Source of the DNA: Bacteroidota bacterium
Lineage (GTDB): Bacteria > Bacteroidota > Bacteroidia > UKL13-3
Length of the DNA: 34,587 nucleotides
Reading direction: 5' to 3'
Assembly: GCA_027491355.1 (NCBI GenBank)
Contig: JAIXWI010000015.1
Location: 1 to 34,587, forward strand
Within the stretch, counting starts at the first letter, position 1, and every line of letters starts with the position of its first letter. The translations under genes were made by a program, and so were the position numbers. Below, piece by piece: positions 7,861 through 16,001 of this stretch. The notes beneath the pieces were generated by a model. It was not told the origin of the DNA. It was given only the letters and a program-made list of their open reading frames with translations, and ran no database searches.

Positions 7861-9645
7861 ATGAAAAATATACAAGAATCAATAAAAGAAATACTTGCAA
7901 ACGCAGTTAATCAATTGTACCAAATAGATTGGAAGCCTATGCAAATTGTTATAGAAGCTACCAGTGCAGATTTTGAAGGCGATTTTACCTTTGTTGTATT
8001 TCCTTTACTCAAAATTTCTAAAAAAGGGCCTGAACAAACAGCCAATGAAATTGCTGAATACTTGAGAAAAGATACTACTGTTATTGCATCCATAGAAGTT
8101 GTTAAAGGATTTGTCAATTTAACTGTTCAAACCTCCTACTGGACAAATTTTACACTTTTAAATGCACAAAATATTAGTTTTGGGTATTCCACACCTCAAT
8201 CCAAAGAAAATGTTTTGGTTGAATACTCTTCACCCAATACCAATAAACCCCTACACCTTGGACATATTCGGAACAATTTATTGGGATTCTCAGTCATACA
8301 AATTTTAAAAGCCAATGGTTACCATGTAAAATCTTGTAATTTAATCAATGACCGTGGCATTCATATTTGTAAATCTATGTATGCATGGTTACAACAAGGA
8401 AATGGAGAAACACCAGCTTCAGCTCAAATGAAAGGCGATCATTTGGTTGGAAAGTATTATGTGGCTTTTGAAAAACAACACAAATTAGAAAAAGAAGCAC
8501 TCATACAAAATGGATTGGACGAAGAAACCGCTTCCAAACAAACCAAATCAATGCTTCAAGCCCAAGAACTACTTAGAAAATGGGAGGCCGGAGACCAAGC
8601 TACAATTGATGTATGGAAAACAATGAATGGATGGGTATATGAGGGTTTCAATGCAACTTATAAACAATTAGGAGTTGAATTTGACCAGTATTATTACGAA
8701 TCAGAAACGTATTTATTGGGAAAAAAATTAGTAGAAGAAGGGCTCCAACAAGGTAGCTTTTTTAAAAAAGAGAATGGATCTGTATGGGTTGATTTAACAG
8801 CCGATGGATTGGATCAGAAATTGTTACTAAGAGCAGATGGAACTTCTGTATACATTACACAAGACATGGGAACTGCAGCTCTCAAATACAACGATTTTAA
8901 ATACGACAAATCAATATATGTTGTAGGCAATGAGCAAGATTATCACTTTAAAGTTTTGCAATTGATTTTAGCCAAAACCAATAAGCCCTATGCAAGTGGT
9001 ATTTACCATTTGAGTTATGGAATGGTAGAGTTACCAGAAGGTAAGATGAAAAGTAGGGAGGGTACAGTGGTAGATGCAGACGACTTGATGCAAGATATGT
9101 TTGACAATGCAAAACAAATTACAACCGATTTAGGTAAAACAGAAGGTTTGAGTTTAGATGAGCAAAATCAATTGTTTCAAACAATTGGATTGGGTGCACT
9201 TAAATACTTTTTATTAAAAGTAGACCCAAAAAAGAAAATGATGTTCAATCCAAAAGAATCCATCGACTTTCAAGGTAATACCGGACCATTTATTCAATAT
9301 ACCCATGCACGAATAAAATCTGTTTTAAGAAATGCCAAAGACACAAGTTTTGAATTTGATTCAAATCAAGTAAAACTAAGTGCTTTTGAAAAAAACATGG
9401 TAAAGGGCTTGCATCAATTTCCAGGTATTGTGGATGAAGCAGCCCGAGACTTAAGTCCAGGAGTCATTTGTAATTATTGTTATGATTTGGCAAAGTTGTT
9501 CAATCAATTGTATCACGAACATTCAATCCTTAAAGAACAAGACGAAAATCAACGCAAATTCAGATTGATACTCTGCATGTTTACAGCTCAGGTTTTAAAT
9601 AGAGCAGGTGCCTTGCTTGGCATTCAAATGCCTGAAAGAATGTAA
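7861..9645 (+). CDS. argS: Arginine--tRNA ligase
   Basis: 594 residues, the usual length for ArgRS; charges tRNA-Arg with arginine in the cytoplasm. An N-terminal Add-1-like domain (about 1-110) precedes the class I catalytic core, with SSPNTNKPLHLGHIRNN around the HIGH-type motif HLGH (132-135). The KMSKS counterpart is GKMKSREGT (394-402). The anticodon-binding helical domain includes QYTHARIKSVLRN, and the protein ends in the typical RAGALLGIQMPERM. It lies within a compact plus-strand run; the downstream lipoprotein ATG begins one base after the TAA. Nothing is missing. Confidence 0.97.
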   Translation: MKNIQESIKEILANAVNQLYQIDWKPMQIVIEATSADFEGDFTFVVFPLLKISKKGPEQTANEIAEYLRKDTTVIASIEVVKGFVNLTVQTSYWTNFTLLNAQNISFGYSTPQSKENVLVEYSSPNTNKPLHLGHIRNNLLGFSVIQILKANGYHVKSCNLINDRGIHICKSMYAWLQQGNGETPASAQMKGDHLVGKYYVAFEKQHKLEKEALIQNGLDEETASKQTKSMLQAQELLRKWEAGDQATIDVWKTMNGWVYEGFNATYKQLGVEFDQYYYESETYLLGKKLVEEGLQQGSFFKKENGSVWVDLTADGLDQKLLLRADGTSVYITQDMGTAALKYNDFKYDKSIYVVGNEQDYHFKVLQLILAKTNKPYASGIYHLSYGMVELPEGKMKSREGTVVDADDLMQDMFDNAKQITTDLGKTEGLSLDEQNQLFQTIGLGALKYFLLKVDPKKKMMFNPKESIDFQGNTGPFIQYTHARIKSVLRNAKDTSFEFDSNQVKLSAFEKNMVKGLHQFPGIVDEAARDLSPGVICNYCYDLAKLFNQLYHEHSILKEQDENQRKFRLILCMFTAQVLNRAGALLGIQMPERM

Positions 9646-9646
9646 A

Positions 9647-11002
9647 ATGAAGCCCATATTTTTTTTATATTTTTTGTTATGGAGTCTATTTGCTTGTAGT
9701 CCAATACGTGAATACCAAAAAAAAGGGGATGCCTTTTACCAACAAATGGACTATGACCTGGCTGCCACCTATTACTACAATATTTTAATACTAGATTCAT
9801 CCAATGTCGTTGCCAAAGAAGCATTGACCAAAACAGGAAATCTAGTTTTGGCTTCTAAATTCAGTCGTTTTGGAAATTTGATTACGCAAAATAGAAACAG
9901 CGAAGCCATTGAACAGTTCCTAAACAATAAACGTTATTATGAAAAGTTAAAAAAAGTACAAGTTTACTTGAATTGGCCAAGTATGTATGATGGTTTATTT
10001 GAAGATGCAAAATTTGATTTGATTACTCAAACAATGGAAGCTGTTCACTCAAACATTTTACAAAACAAATACGACAAAGCGGAATTGCTTTTAGAGCAAA
10101 TTGCTATGTATGAAAATGTCTTTGCAAGTGCAACAGTTACCAGACTTCGAACGTGTACCGATGCATTTGTAAAATATGCACAACAACTGAATCAACAAGG
10201 TAAAGCCTACAAGTCTTATCAAATTATAAAAAAAATTAACTCATTTTTGCCATCAACCCCGCAATCTAATTCGTTTTTAAACAGCCTCGTTGAGTCTTTA
10301 TTGAAGCGGATGGCCATTTTACCAATTGAAGAGCAGGTAGAGGCCAATGAATTGGCAAAAATGTTTGCTAGTAAGCTATATAAACAAATGGGTTCTGTTC
10401 AACCAGATATCATTCAATTGATCCCATCTAACAAGGTTCAATCAATTCTTACAGACTCCATCAGGCAAACAAGTGCCGTTGAAACTATCTCGAAAGAGAT
10501 GCTCAAACAAGGCATTCAGCTCTATCTTCAAATTGCAATCAATGATTACAAAGAAACTTCTGAAATGCCTCTTGTTCCAGATTCTCTAATTGGTTTTGCA
10601 GCTTATTCTCAACAAATTGAAGACAAAGAAAAGCCATTATCAATTGCTGTAGTTCGTTTCAAGACGGTTAAGTATGCAAGTATTAAAAAGTTGAATCAGA
10701 TTACTTCACGTATCACATACAGATTGGTAGATTGTGCCAGTCAAATGTTGATTGCAGAAAATAGTTTTTCGCTCAATTTTGCAGATTCATTTAATGCGTA
10801 TTATTACAATGGTGATTTGAGTAACTTGTATGAGAATTTACCTGCTGGTAATCAAATGCCAGAAAGAAACACATCTTTTCATGAGCAGTTCAATTTGGTT
10901 AATAAATCAATTAAAACTCTCAACGTTTTAAGAGATGAGCTGGCGAATGAATTTGTTAAAAACGTCATTGAAGACATCCAAATTTACTTAAAACAAGACT
11001 AA
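9647..11002 (+). CDS. Lipoprotein with N-terminal TPR-like segment, function unknown
   Basis: 451 residues. The ATG at 9647, one base after the argS stop, begins a lipoprotein signal (KPIFFLYFLLWSLFAC) with the lipid-bearing cysteine at position 17. The frame is open back to 9608 inside argS, but that extension would bury the signal peptide. After the cysteine, YQKKGDAFYQQMDYDLAATYYYNILIL resembles a tetratricopeptide pair; the rest is helical and Gln/Asn/Lys-rich with no enzymatic motif that I recognise. It probably sits in the periplasm or on the outer membrane. Being translationally close to argS may simply reflect compact genome layout. Confidence 0.75.
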   Translation: MKPIFFLYFLLWSLFACSPIREYQKKGDAFYQQMDYDLAATYYYNILILDSSNVVAKEALTKTGNLVLASKFSRFGNLITQNRNSEAIEQFLNNKRYYEKLKKVQVYLNWPSMYDGLFEDAKFDLITQTMEAVHSNILQNKYDKAELLLEQIAMYENVFASATVTRLRTCTDAFVKYAQQLNQQGKAYKSYQIIKKINSFLPSTPQSNSFLNSLVESLLKRMAILPIEEQVEANELAKMFASKLYKQMGSVQPDIIQLIPSNKVQSILTDSIRQTSAVETISKEMLKQGIQLYLQIAINDYKETSEMPLVPDSLIGFAAYSQQIEDKEKPLSIAVVRFKTVKYASIKKLNQITSRITYRLVDCASQMLIAENSFSLNFADSFNAYYYNGDLSNLYENLPAGNQMPERNTSFHEQFNLVNKSIKTLNVLRDELANEFVKNVIEDIQIYLKQD

Positions 11003-11074
11003 ATGGCATCTTTATATTGTCTTGATATTAAAAACAAGTCAAAATGACTGTATTTTAAAATTGGTATTTGAATT

Positions 11075-11086
11075 GTTTAATTAAAC
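11075..11086 (+). promoter_or_regulatory. 12-bp palindrome upstream of hsp20
   Basis: GTTTAATTAAAC is a perfect 12-bp palindrome ending 13 bases before the hsp20 ATG. It could be an operator for the heat-shock gene. It is AT-only apart from its ends, so chance is not excluded, and I saw no CIRCE element or convincing TAnnTTTG box in the 97-base gap before hsp20. Confidence 0.25.
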
Positions 11087-11099
11087 CAAAACTCATTTT

Positions 11100-11534
11100 A
11101 TGTTAACACAATTCAAATTTCAACACAACAATTTGCTATCTGATCGCATGATGGATGCACAAATAGCCGAAATTTTTAATTTACCTAAAAAGTCAATTCA
11201 ACCCGAGAAGTTTCAACCCAATTTGGATGTCTTTGAATCTAAAAATGCATATCAGTTAATGTTTGCATTACCAGGGTTTCAAAAAGAAAATTTAAAAATT
11301 GAAATTGATAAAAATTATTTATTATTGCAGGGTGAAAGGCATCTGAATGCCTCTGAAAACGAAACAAAACAACACTTGCTTGAAAGTTTTTATGGTAAGT
11401 TTTCAAGAAAAATTCAACTTCCAGAACAAATTAATATCAATTCATTAGAAGCTGAATTTAAAGATGGTATTTTAACCATCAGTATTCCGAAAACTGAACT
11501 GAAACAAAACAAGTCCCAAGTTGTTATAAGATAA
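11100..11534 (+). CDS. Hsp20/alpha-crystallin family small heat-shock protein
   Basis: 144 residues, as usual for bacterial small heat-shock proteins, which bind unfolding proteins as ATP-independent holdases in the cytoplasm. A variable N-terminal arm (1-40) is followed by the alpha-crystallin domain, about 42-135: PNLDVFESKNAYQLMFALPG, LLLQGERH, FSRKIQLPE and LEAEFKDGILTISIPK. The last is the conserved GILTI-type strand; the C-terminal tail holds VVIR. A 97-base gap upstream and a terminator downstream make it a single-gene transcript, or the last gene of the 6500-11002 run. Confidence 0.95.
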   Translation: MLTQFKFQHNNLLSDRMMDAQIAEIFNLPKKSIQPEKFQPNLDVFESKNAYQLMFALPGFQKENLKIEIDKNYLLLQGERHLNASENETKQHLLESFYGKFSRKIQLPEQININSLEAEFKDGILTISIPKTELKQNKSQVVIR

Positions 11535-11535
11535 T

Positions 11536-11603
11536 TCAAGTTAGGGGTAGCTTGAGTTTTCATAGGTTAAAGGCCCGGTTATTTATAGCCGGGTCTTTTT
11601 TTT
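11536..11603 (+). terminator. Intrinsic terminator after hsp20, with an extra hairpin
   Basis: The main hairpin pairs 11572-11581 with 11586-11595: GGCCCGG against CCGGGTC, then three weaker pairs, loop TTTA. It is followed by eight T bases (11596-11603), a textbook rho-independent terminator. A smaller hairpin just before it pairs 11536-11543 with 11548-11555 around GGGG. Confidence 0.88.
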
Positions 11604-11605
11604 AT

Positions 11606-11639
11606 TTTATCCATACATGTTAGTAAATGCTTAAATTTG
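11606..11639 (+). promoter_or_regulatory. Candidate promoter for ribF
   Basis: TAAATTTG (11632-11639) matches the TAnnTTTG -7 box exactly. A weak TTTA at 11606-11609 stands 22 bases upstream as a possible -33 box. Transcription would start within a few bases of the ATG at 11648, which favours that start over the ATG at 11627 inside the promoter. It directly follows the hsp20 terminator. Confidence 0.4.
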
Positions 11640-11647
11640 TAGCCAAG

Positions 11648-12592
11648 ATGAAGGTGTACAATTCTATAGCAGAGATGCCACAAATTACCAATGCTGTAGT
11701 AACGCAAGGTACTTTTGATGGTGTTCATTTAGCTCACCAACAAATTTTAAAGAGATTAAAGCAAATTGCCAATGAAACCAATGGTGAAACTGTGCTCATT
11801 ACTTATGAACCCCATCCTAGAATGGTACTGTTTCCAGACGACCATGGTTTAAAACTCATTTCAAGTTTAGAAGAAAAAATAGCATTACTGGCTCAACAAG
11901 GTATTGATCATTTACTCATTTTACCCTTTACAATAGCATTTTCAAGGTGGAGTTCGCTTCAGTTTATTAAATCCATTATAGTAGATGCTATTCGAACCAA
12001 GCATTTGGTAATTGGCTATAACCACCGATTTGGTAAAAACAGAGAAGGGAGCTTTGAACATTTAAAATCATATTCCTCAGCTTATGGATTTGATGTTCAA
12101 GAAATTCCAGCTCAAGAAATAGCTAATTTAGCCATCTCATCTACCAAAATTAGAGATGCACTTCACAAAAGTAATTGCAAATTAGCCAAACAATACCTTG
12201 GCTACCATTATACGTTCTCTGCTTTAGTTGTTATGGGAAAGCAATTGGGAAGGCAAATTGGATTCCCTACAGCAAATCTTCACTTAACGGATAGCGATAA
12301 AATTGTTCCTGCAAATGCTGTTTATGCTGTTTATATTGAAATAAACGAACAATTTTATAAAGGAATGATGAATATTGGCAACAATCCAAGTATTCCAGGT
12401 AAAGCACATTCAATTGAAGTCCACATTTTTGATTTCAATGAAGACCTTTACAATCAAAGGATAAGGGTTCATTTTGTTGATAAACTAAGAAATGAACTAC
12501 AATTTAATTCGCTAGAAGATTTAAAAACTCAACTCAATAAGGATAAATTGCAAGCTATCGCTGTCTTAGAACAAGATCCTTATGAAGTTTAA
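11648..12592 (+). CDS. ribF: Bifunctional riboflavin kinase/FAD synthetase
   Basis: 314 residues. It converts riboflavin to FMN and then FAD in the cytoplasm, supplying among others the FMN site of NuoF encoded in this window. The FAD synthetase domain has GTFDGVHLAH (21-30; the family normally has GH at the end, here AH) and ISSTKIR (163-169). The riboflavin kinase domain has GKQLGRQIGFPTANL (197-211), followed by GMMNIGNNPSI and the IEVHIFDFNEDLY block. I chose the ATG at 11648 (MKVYNSI, the usual family start); an in-frame ATG at 11627 would add seven residues. Its last 11 bases overlap the next gene, suggesting coupling. Confidence 0.95.
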   Translation: MKVYNSIAEMPQITNAVVTQGTFDGVHLAHQQILKRLKQIANETNGETVLITYEPHPRMVLFPDDHGLKLISSLEEKIALLAQQGIDHLLILPFTIAFSRWSSLQFIKSIIVDAIRTKHLVIGYNHRFGKNREGSFEHLKSYSSAYGFDVQEIPAQEIANLAISSTKIRDALHKSNCKLAKQYLGYHYTFSALVVMGKQLGRQIGFPTANLHLTDSDKIVPANAVYAVYIEINEQFYKGMMNIGNNPSIPGKAHSIEVHIFDFNEDLYNQRIRVHFVDKLRNELQFNSLEDLKTQLNKDKLQAIAVLEQDPYEV

Positions 12593-13550
12593 AGTTATTG
12601 TATTCAGTATATTTTTAAGTCTGGTTTCCCAGTTTGGTTACGCCCAAGTACTCACAGATCCAGACATTGCTACACCAGATTCACTACAAATCAGTGAAAT
12701 TGAAGAAGAAGAAGAGGAAGAAGCAGAATCTGAAGAATACGATAGTTTGGTTGTATCTCCTTCAAATAAATATTGGGACTTTATCAGACCTCGTAATTTT
12801 TATTTTGATACTGCTTTTGCCCCAGCTTCTCAGTTTTATGCCAAATGGGATACCATTACCATTAATCCATACAAACAAGATTTAAAAGCCATGGAAGATA
12901 CCATTAACTTGGTATTGGGTAATTATGATGATTGTGCGTTTCACCCTCCAGCAATTGGCGATTTAAGTTCAGGATTTGGCTTCAGAAAATGGGGTAGAAG
13001 GCTCAAATTTCATTTTGGAACAGATATTAGAATGGAAGTTGGCGACCCTGTTTATGCCGCTTTTGAAGGTGTAGTTAGAATTGCTAAAAGGAGTGCAGAT
13101 TACGGATACGTTGTATTAATCAGGCATAACAATGGTTTAGAAACATTGTATGCGCATTTCTCTCAATTGTTGGCCTATCCAGGGCAGCCTGTAAAAGGTG
13201 GAGACATCATAGGATTAGCAGGTAGTACCGGACGTTCAACAGGCCCTCATTTACACTTTGAGGTGAGGTTCAAAGGCGAAAAAATCAATCCTTCTACACT
13301 GATACATTTTCCTACTGGTTCATTGTTAGCAGATACTTTTCAGGTAGAAAAAGGATGTTTTAAGCATTTGTATGAAGTTAAATCTGCAAAACTAAAAGCG
13401 CAAGTTCCTAAATATACCAAAGCCAAAAAGAACGATACCATCAAGAAAATTGCTGCTAGGTATGGCTTAAACTCTAAAAAGTTAAGTAGATTGAACAGGG
13501 TTTCTACTAAAACCAAACTTAAAAAAGGTAGAAGAATTAGGTTGCGTTAA
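12582..13550 (+). CDS. Secreted M23 metallopeptidase with C-terminal LysM domain
   Basis: 322 residues, a likely peptidoglycan endopeptidase. A signal peptide ends near residue 22 (LVSQFGYAQ). It is followed by a very acidic linker (about 40-55, mostly Glu), then an M23 (LytM-type) domain. Zinc-binding residues are visible as His144 and Asp148 in HFGTD and His223/His225 in HLHFE, within GSTGRSTGPHLHFEVRF. The motif set is complete, so the enzyme should be active. The basic C-terminus (about 275-322: KNDTIKKIAARYGLNSKKL, then LKKGRRIRLR) is a LysM module that would hold it on the wall. It overlaps ribF by 11 bases and converges with the hydrolase gene, their 3' ends overlapping by 14 bases. 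Confidence 0.92.
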   Translation: MKFKVIVFSIFLSLVSQFGYAQVLTDPDIATPDSLQISEIEEEEEEEAESEEYDSLVVSPSNKYWDFIRPRNFYFDTAFAPASQFYAKWDTITINPYKQDLKAMEDTINLVLGNYDDCAFHPPAIGDLSSGFGFRKWGRRLKFHFGTDIRMEVGDPVYAAFEGVVRIAKRSADYGYVVLIRHNNGLETLYAHFSQLLAYPGQPVKGGDIIGLAGSTGRSTGPHLHFEVRFKGEKINPSTLIHFPTGSLLADTFQVEKGCFKHLYEVKSAKLKAQVPKYTKAKKNDTIKKIAARYGLNSKKLSRLNRVSTKTKLKKGRRIRLR

Positions 13551-14310
13551 CAGCTTTTAAAAAATTCAATACCAAATTTTTGAGTCGAACAGGTTGGTCT
13601 GCATGTACCCAATGACCAGCATTCTCTATGGTTTCTAGTTGATATCTTGGAAACAAGTCCTTCATTTGATAACTGTCAGTGTCTTGAATATATATAGAAT
13701 TGCCACCCCTAATAAACAGGGTATCACCTAAAAAATGCCTGTTTGGCGCAATGGCTTGAACCACTTGCTCGTAATCTCTTAACAACACGGGTACATTCAT
13801 TTTCCATTGATAGTGTCCTGTATCGTTACGGTCTAAATTTTTCATGATGAATTGCCTTACTCCAAAATCAGGTAAATAGGGTAATAGAGCAGCTTCAACT
13901 TCTTTGCGAGATTGCATGCCTTCTAAGTTTACTTCTTGCAAAGCTTTTAAGACATCATCATGACCTCTTTTGTACAATTTAGGTGCAATATCCGCCACTA
14001 TCAATTGATGAACGATGGTTGGGAATTGCAATGCAAATTCCATGACTACTTTTCCACCCATTGAATGCCCCATTAAATGAACCATCTTCAAAGCATGGGT
14101 TTGAATAAATGTGTGTAAGTCATCTACCATATCTTGAATGGTATGAGTAGGAGCATGGAATGACTTTCCATGGTTTCTTAGGTCTAGTGTATAAACTTTA
14201 AAATATTGACCCAACTCATTGGCAATAGAATGCCAATTATCAAGAGAACCTAAAAAGCCGTGTAAAATGAGCAGTGGCTGTCCGTTGCCATAAACTTTGT
14301 AATTCATCAT
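13537..14310 (-). CDS. Alpha/beta-fold hydrolase (YbfF-like esterase)
   Basis: 257 residues from the ATG at 14310; a second ATG follows at once, and a GTG three codons upstream (14319) is a less likely start. No signal peptide. The oxyanion segment LILHGF (14-19) and nucleophile elbow GHSMGG (81-86, Ser83) are followed by a late NAGHWVH with His near 233. These are the landmarks of small esterases such as YbfF; TLDLRNHGKS and VADIAPK also fit that group. Substrate probably an acyl ester or thioester, unknown. A terminator-like hairpin lies about 11 bases upstream of its start, leaving no room for a separate promoter between. Confidence 0.88.
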   Translation of the reverse strand: MMNYKVYGNGQPLLILHGFLGSLDNWHSIANELGQYFKVYTLDLRNHGKSFHAPTHTIQDMVDDLHTFIQTHALKMVHLMGHSMGGKVVMEFALQFPTIVHQLIVADIAPKLYKRGHDDVLKALQEVNLEGMQSRKEVEAALLPYLPDFGVRQFIMKNLDRNDTGHYQWKMNVPVLLRDYEQVVQAIAPNRHFLGDTLFIRGGNSIYIQDTDSYQMKDLFPRYQLETIENAGHWVHADQPVRLKNLVLNFLKAVNAT

Positions 14311-14320
14311 GTTGTTCACA

Positions 14321-14343
14321 AAAAAGCCGGATAAACCGGCTTT
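14321..14343 (-). terminator. Terminator-like hairpin between TPR gene and hydrolase
   Basis: On the minus strand AAAGCCGG pairs with CCGGCTTT (14336-14343 with 14323-14330) around a 5-base loop, and the run of T continues past the stem. It lies 3 bases beyond the TPR stop and about 11 bases before the hydrolase ATG. It probably ends most TPR transcripts while some read through. Confidence 0.75.
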
Positions 14344-14346
14344 CTC

Positions 14347-15993
14347 TTATTTTAATTCACTCAATACTTTTTTTGCATTTGCATTTTCTGGATCTAATTC
14401 TAACACCTTTTTGTAATTTTCTCGGGCTTTGATTTTATTATCAGCTACTTTATCACGTACCAAGTAATAATATCCCAAGTAACTGTATGCGTTGATTAAA
14501 TCTTTTTTCCATTTGTCTTTATTGGCTTCATATTTGGCAGGGTCAGCTGTTTGTAATTCTATGTATTTATCCATTAAAGGTTTTGGTGTATCTGTTTTAG
14601 ATTCAGGATCCAAAGATGATAAACTCATGCCTCTCCAATAATAAGCTTCAGCATAATCTGCCTTCATTTCATTTACTCTGGCAAATGCTGAATCTGCATC
14701 TAGGTATGACTTGCCAAAATAGTAAGCTTTACCCATCAAGTAATAATCAACAATACTTGGCTTTTTTGCCAAACCTATGTATTTCTTGAACATGTCGCCA
14801 GCGTCTTTGAACTTTTTTTGTTTGTTTAGCAACTTCGCAATATCAGCATAAACTTCTACCTGAGTCGGATCAATTGACAAAGCTTTACTCATATGAGCAG
14901 CTGCCAATGAGTCTTTGCCAACCACCTTTGCTTCTAAACGGCCCAAGTACAAGTAATCAGTAGAAGTAATTTTACTGGTATCAGTTTTACTGAAATAATA
15001 ATTCAATGCTTCCAAGCCAGCATTGGCTTTTACTGTATCGGTTTTAGTAGCAATGATTTCATAAACTGCATATGCCTTTAACTTGTAGAGTAAAATATTC
15101 TTTTTATCTGTTTTTTGTATTTCTTCAATTTTTTCTAAAGCCGATTCATAGTCTTTACTCAAAAACAAAATTCTAGCAAACCTGATTTGGTTTGCGCTAC
15201 TTGGTTCAGAGTTGTTCAAATAATTGCTGTATGCTTCTTTTGCTTTAGCAAAATTGCGTTTTGCATAGTGCAATTCAGCTTGGTATTTCCAGGCAGAAGC
15301 ATAATTTGGGTCTTTTTCGAAGGCCCTGTTTAAATCCGTTTGTGCGGCCTCGTAATTCTTTACCCTTAACCAAATCACAGCCACTCTAGAATAAGCTTTT
15401 GGGTTGTTAGGTTCAAGTGCGATGGCTCTTTCATAAAAAGTTGCAGCATTTCCACCATCGTTTCTTTCTAAATAAACATCCCCAGCAGCAATCAAAAAAT
15501 TATAATTCTTTTTATTTTGTTCGTAACCCATTATTACTAATTGCTCGGCAGAATCTAGCATTTTGTCTTGGGCATTGTTCACCATACCTGCGGCAACCAA
15601 TTCTAATGCTTGAATATCGGTTACCACGCCATTTCTGGTTTTACTAAATGAAAGGGCTTTGTTGAATTGCGCTAGCGCTAAATCTTTTCTACCTTCCATC
15701 AATCTCAATTCTCCTAAGCCAGCGTAGTTACTTGCATGAGTAGGGGCATTGACAATACCATTTTGGTAGGTCAACTCAGCCGAATCCAATTGAATTAAAT
15801 TGGTATATGTTTGACCTAAATAATAATACAACATACCATTGCCTGGTTCTTGTTGTATCATCGATTTAAAAATGGTTCTGGCTTGTTCATATTTTTCAAA
15901 ATCCAATGCTTTCAAACCAGCTTCCATTTGTTGGGCCCTGATACTTTGAAAGCTTAGTAAAAATAATGCTAAAAATACATTGATGGTTCTCAT
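14347..15993 (-). CDS. Secreted/periplasmic tetratricopeptide-repeat protein
   Basis: 548 residues. A signal peptide ends around residue 20 (FLLSFQSIRAQ). The rest is an almost continuous chain of TPR units, for example YEQARTIFKSMIQQEP, NAATFYERAIALEPNNPKAY, YEAAQTDLNRAFEKDPNYA, AAAHMSKALSIDPTQVEVY and the last ARENYKKVLELDPENANAKK. These helical repeats are protein-binding scaffolds; no enzymatic domain is present. The gene starts 8 bases after the PstS-like lipoprotein gene and belongs to the string downstream of tonB, so a role in the envelope together with that protein is a reasonable inference. Partner unknown. Confidence 0.88.
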   Translation of the reverse strand: MRTINVFLALFLLSFQSIRAQQMEAGLKALDFEKYEQARTIFKSMIQQEPGNGMLYYYLGQTYTNLIQLDSAELTYQNGIVNAPTHASNYAGLGELRLMEGRKDLALAQFNKALSFSKTRNGVVTDIQALELVAAGMVNNAQDKMLDSAEQLVIMGYEQNKKNYNFLIAAGDVYLERNDGGNAATFYERAIALEPNNPKAYSRVAVIWLRVKNYEAAQTDLNRAFEKDPNYASAWKYQAELHYAKRNFAKAKEAYSNYLNNSEPSSANQIRFARILFLSKDYESALEKIEEIQKTDKKNILLYKLKAYAVYEIIATKTDTVKANAGLEALNYYFSKTDTSKITSTDYLYLGRLEAKVVGKDSLAAAHMSKALSIDPTQVEVYADIAKLLNKQKKFKDAGDMFKKYIGLAKKPSIVDYYLMGKAYYFGKSYLDADSAFARVNEMKADYAEAYYWRGMSLSSLDPESKTDTPKPLMDKYIELQTADPAKYEANKDKWKKDLINAYSYLGYYYLVRDKVADNKIKARENYKKVLELDPENANAKKVLSELK

Positions 15994-16001
15994 GATTTTT
16001 C

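Noticed and set aside
9608-9646. Longer start of the lipoprotein inside argS
   Set aside because: It would add 13 residues before a complete lipoprotein signal; the ATG at 9647 is better.
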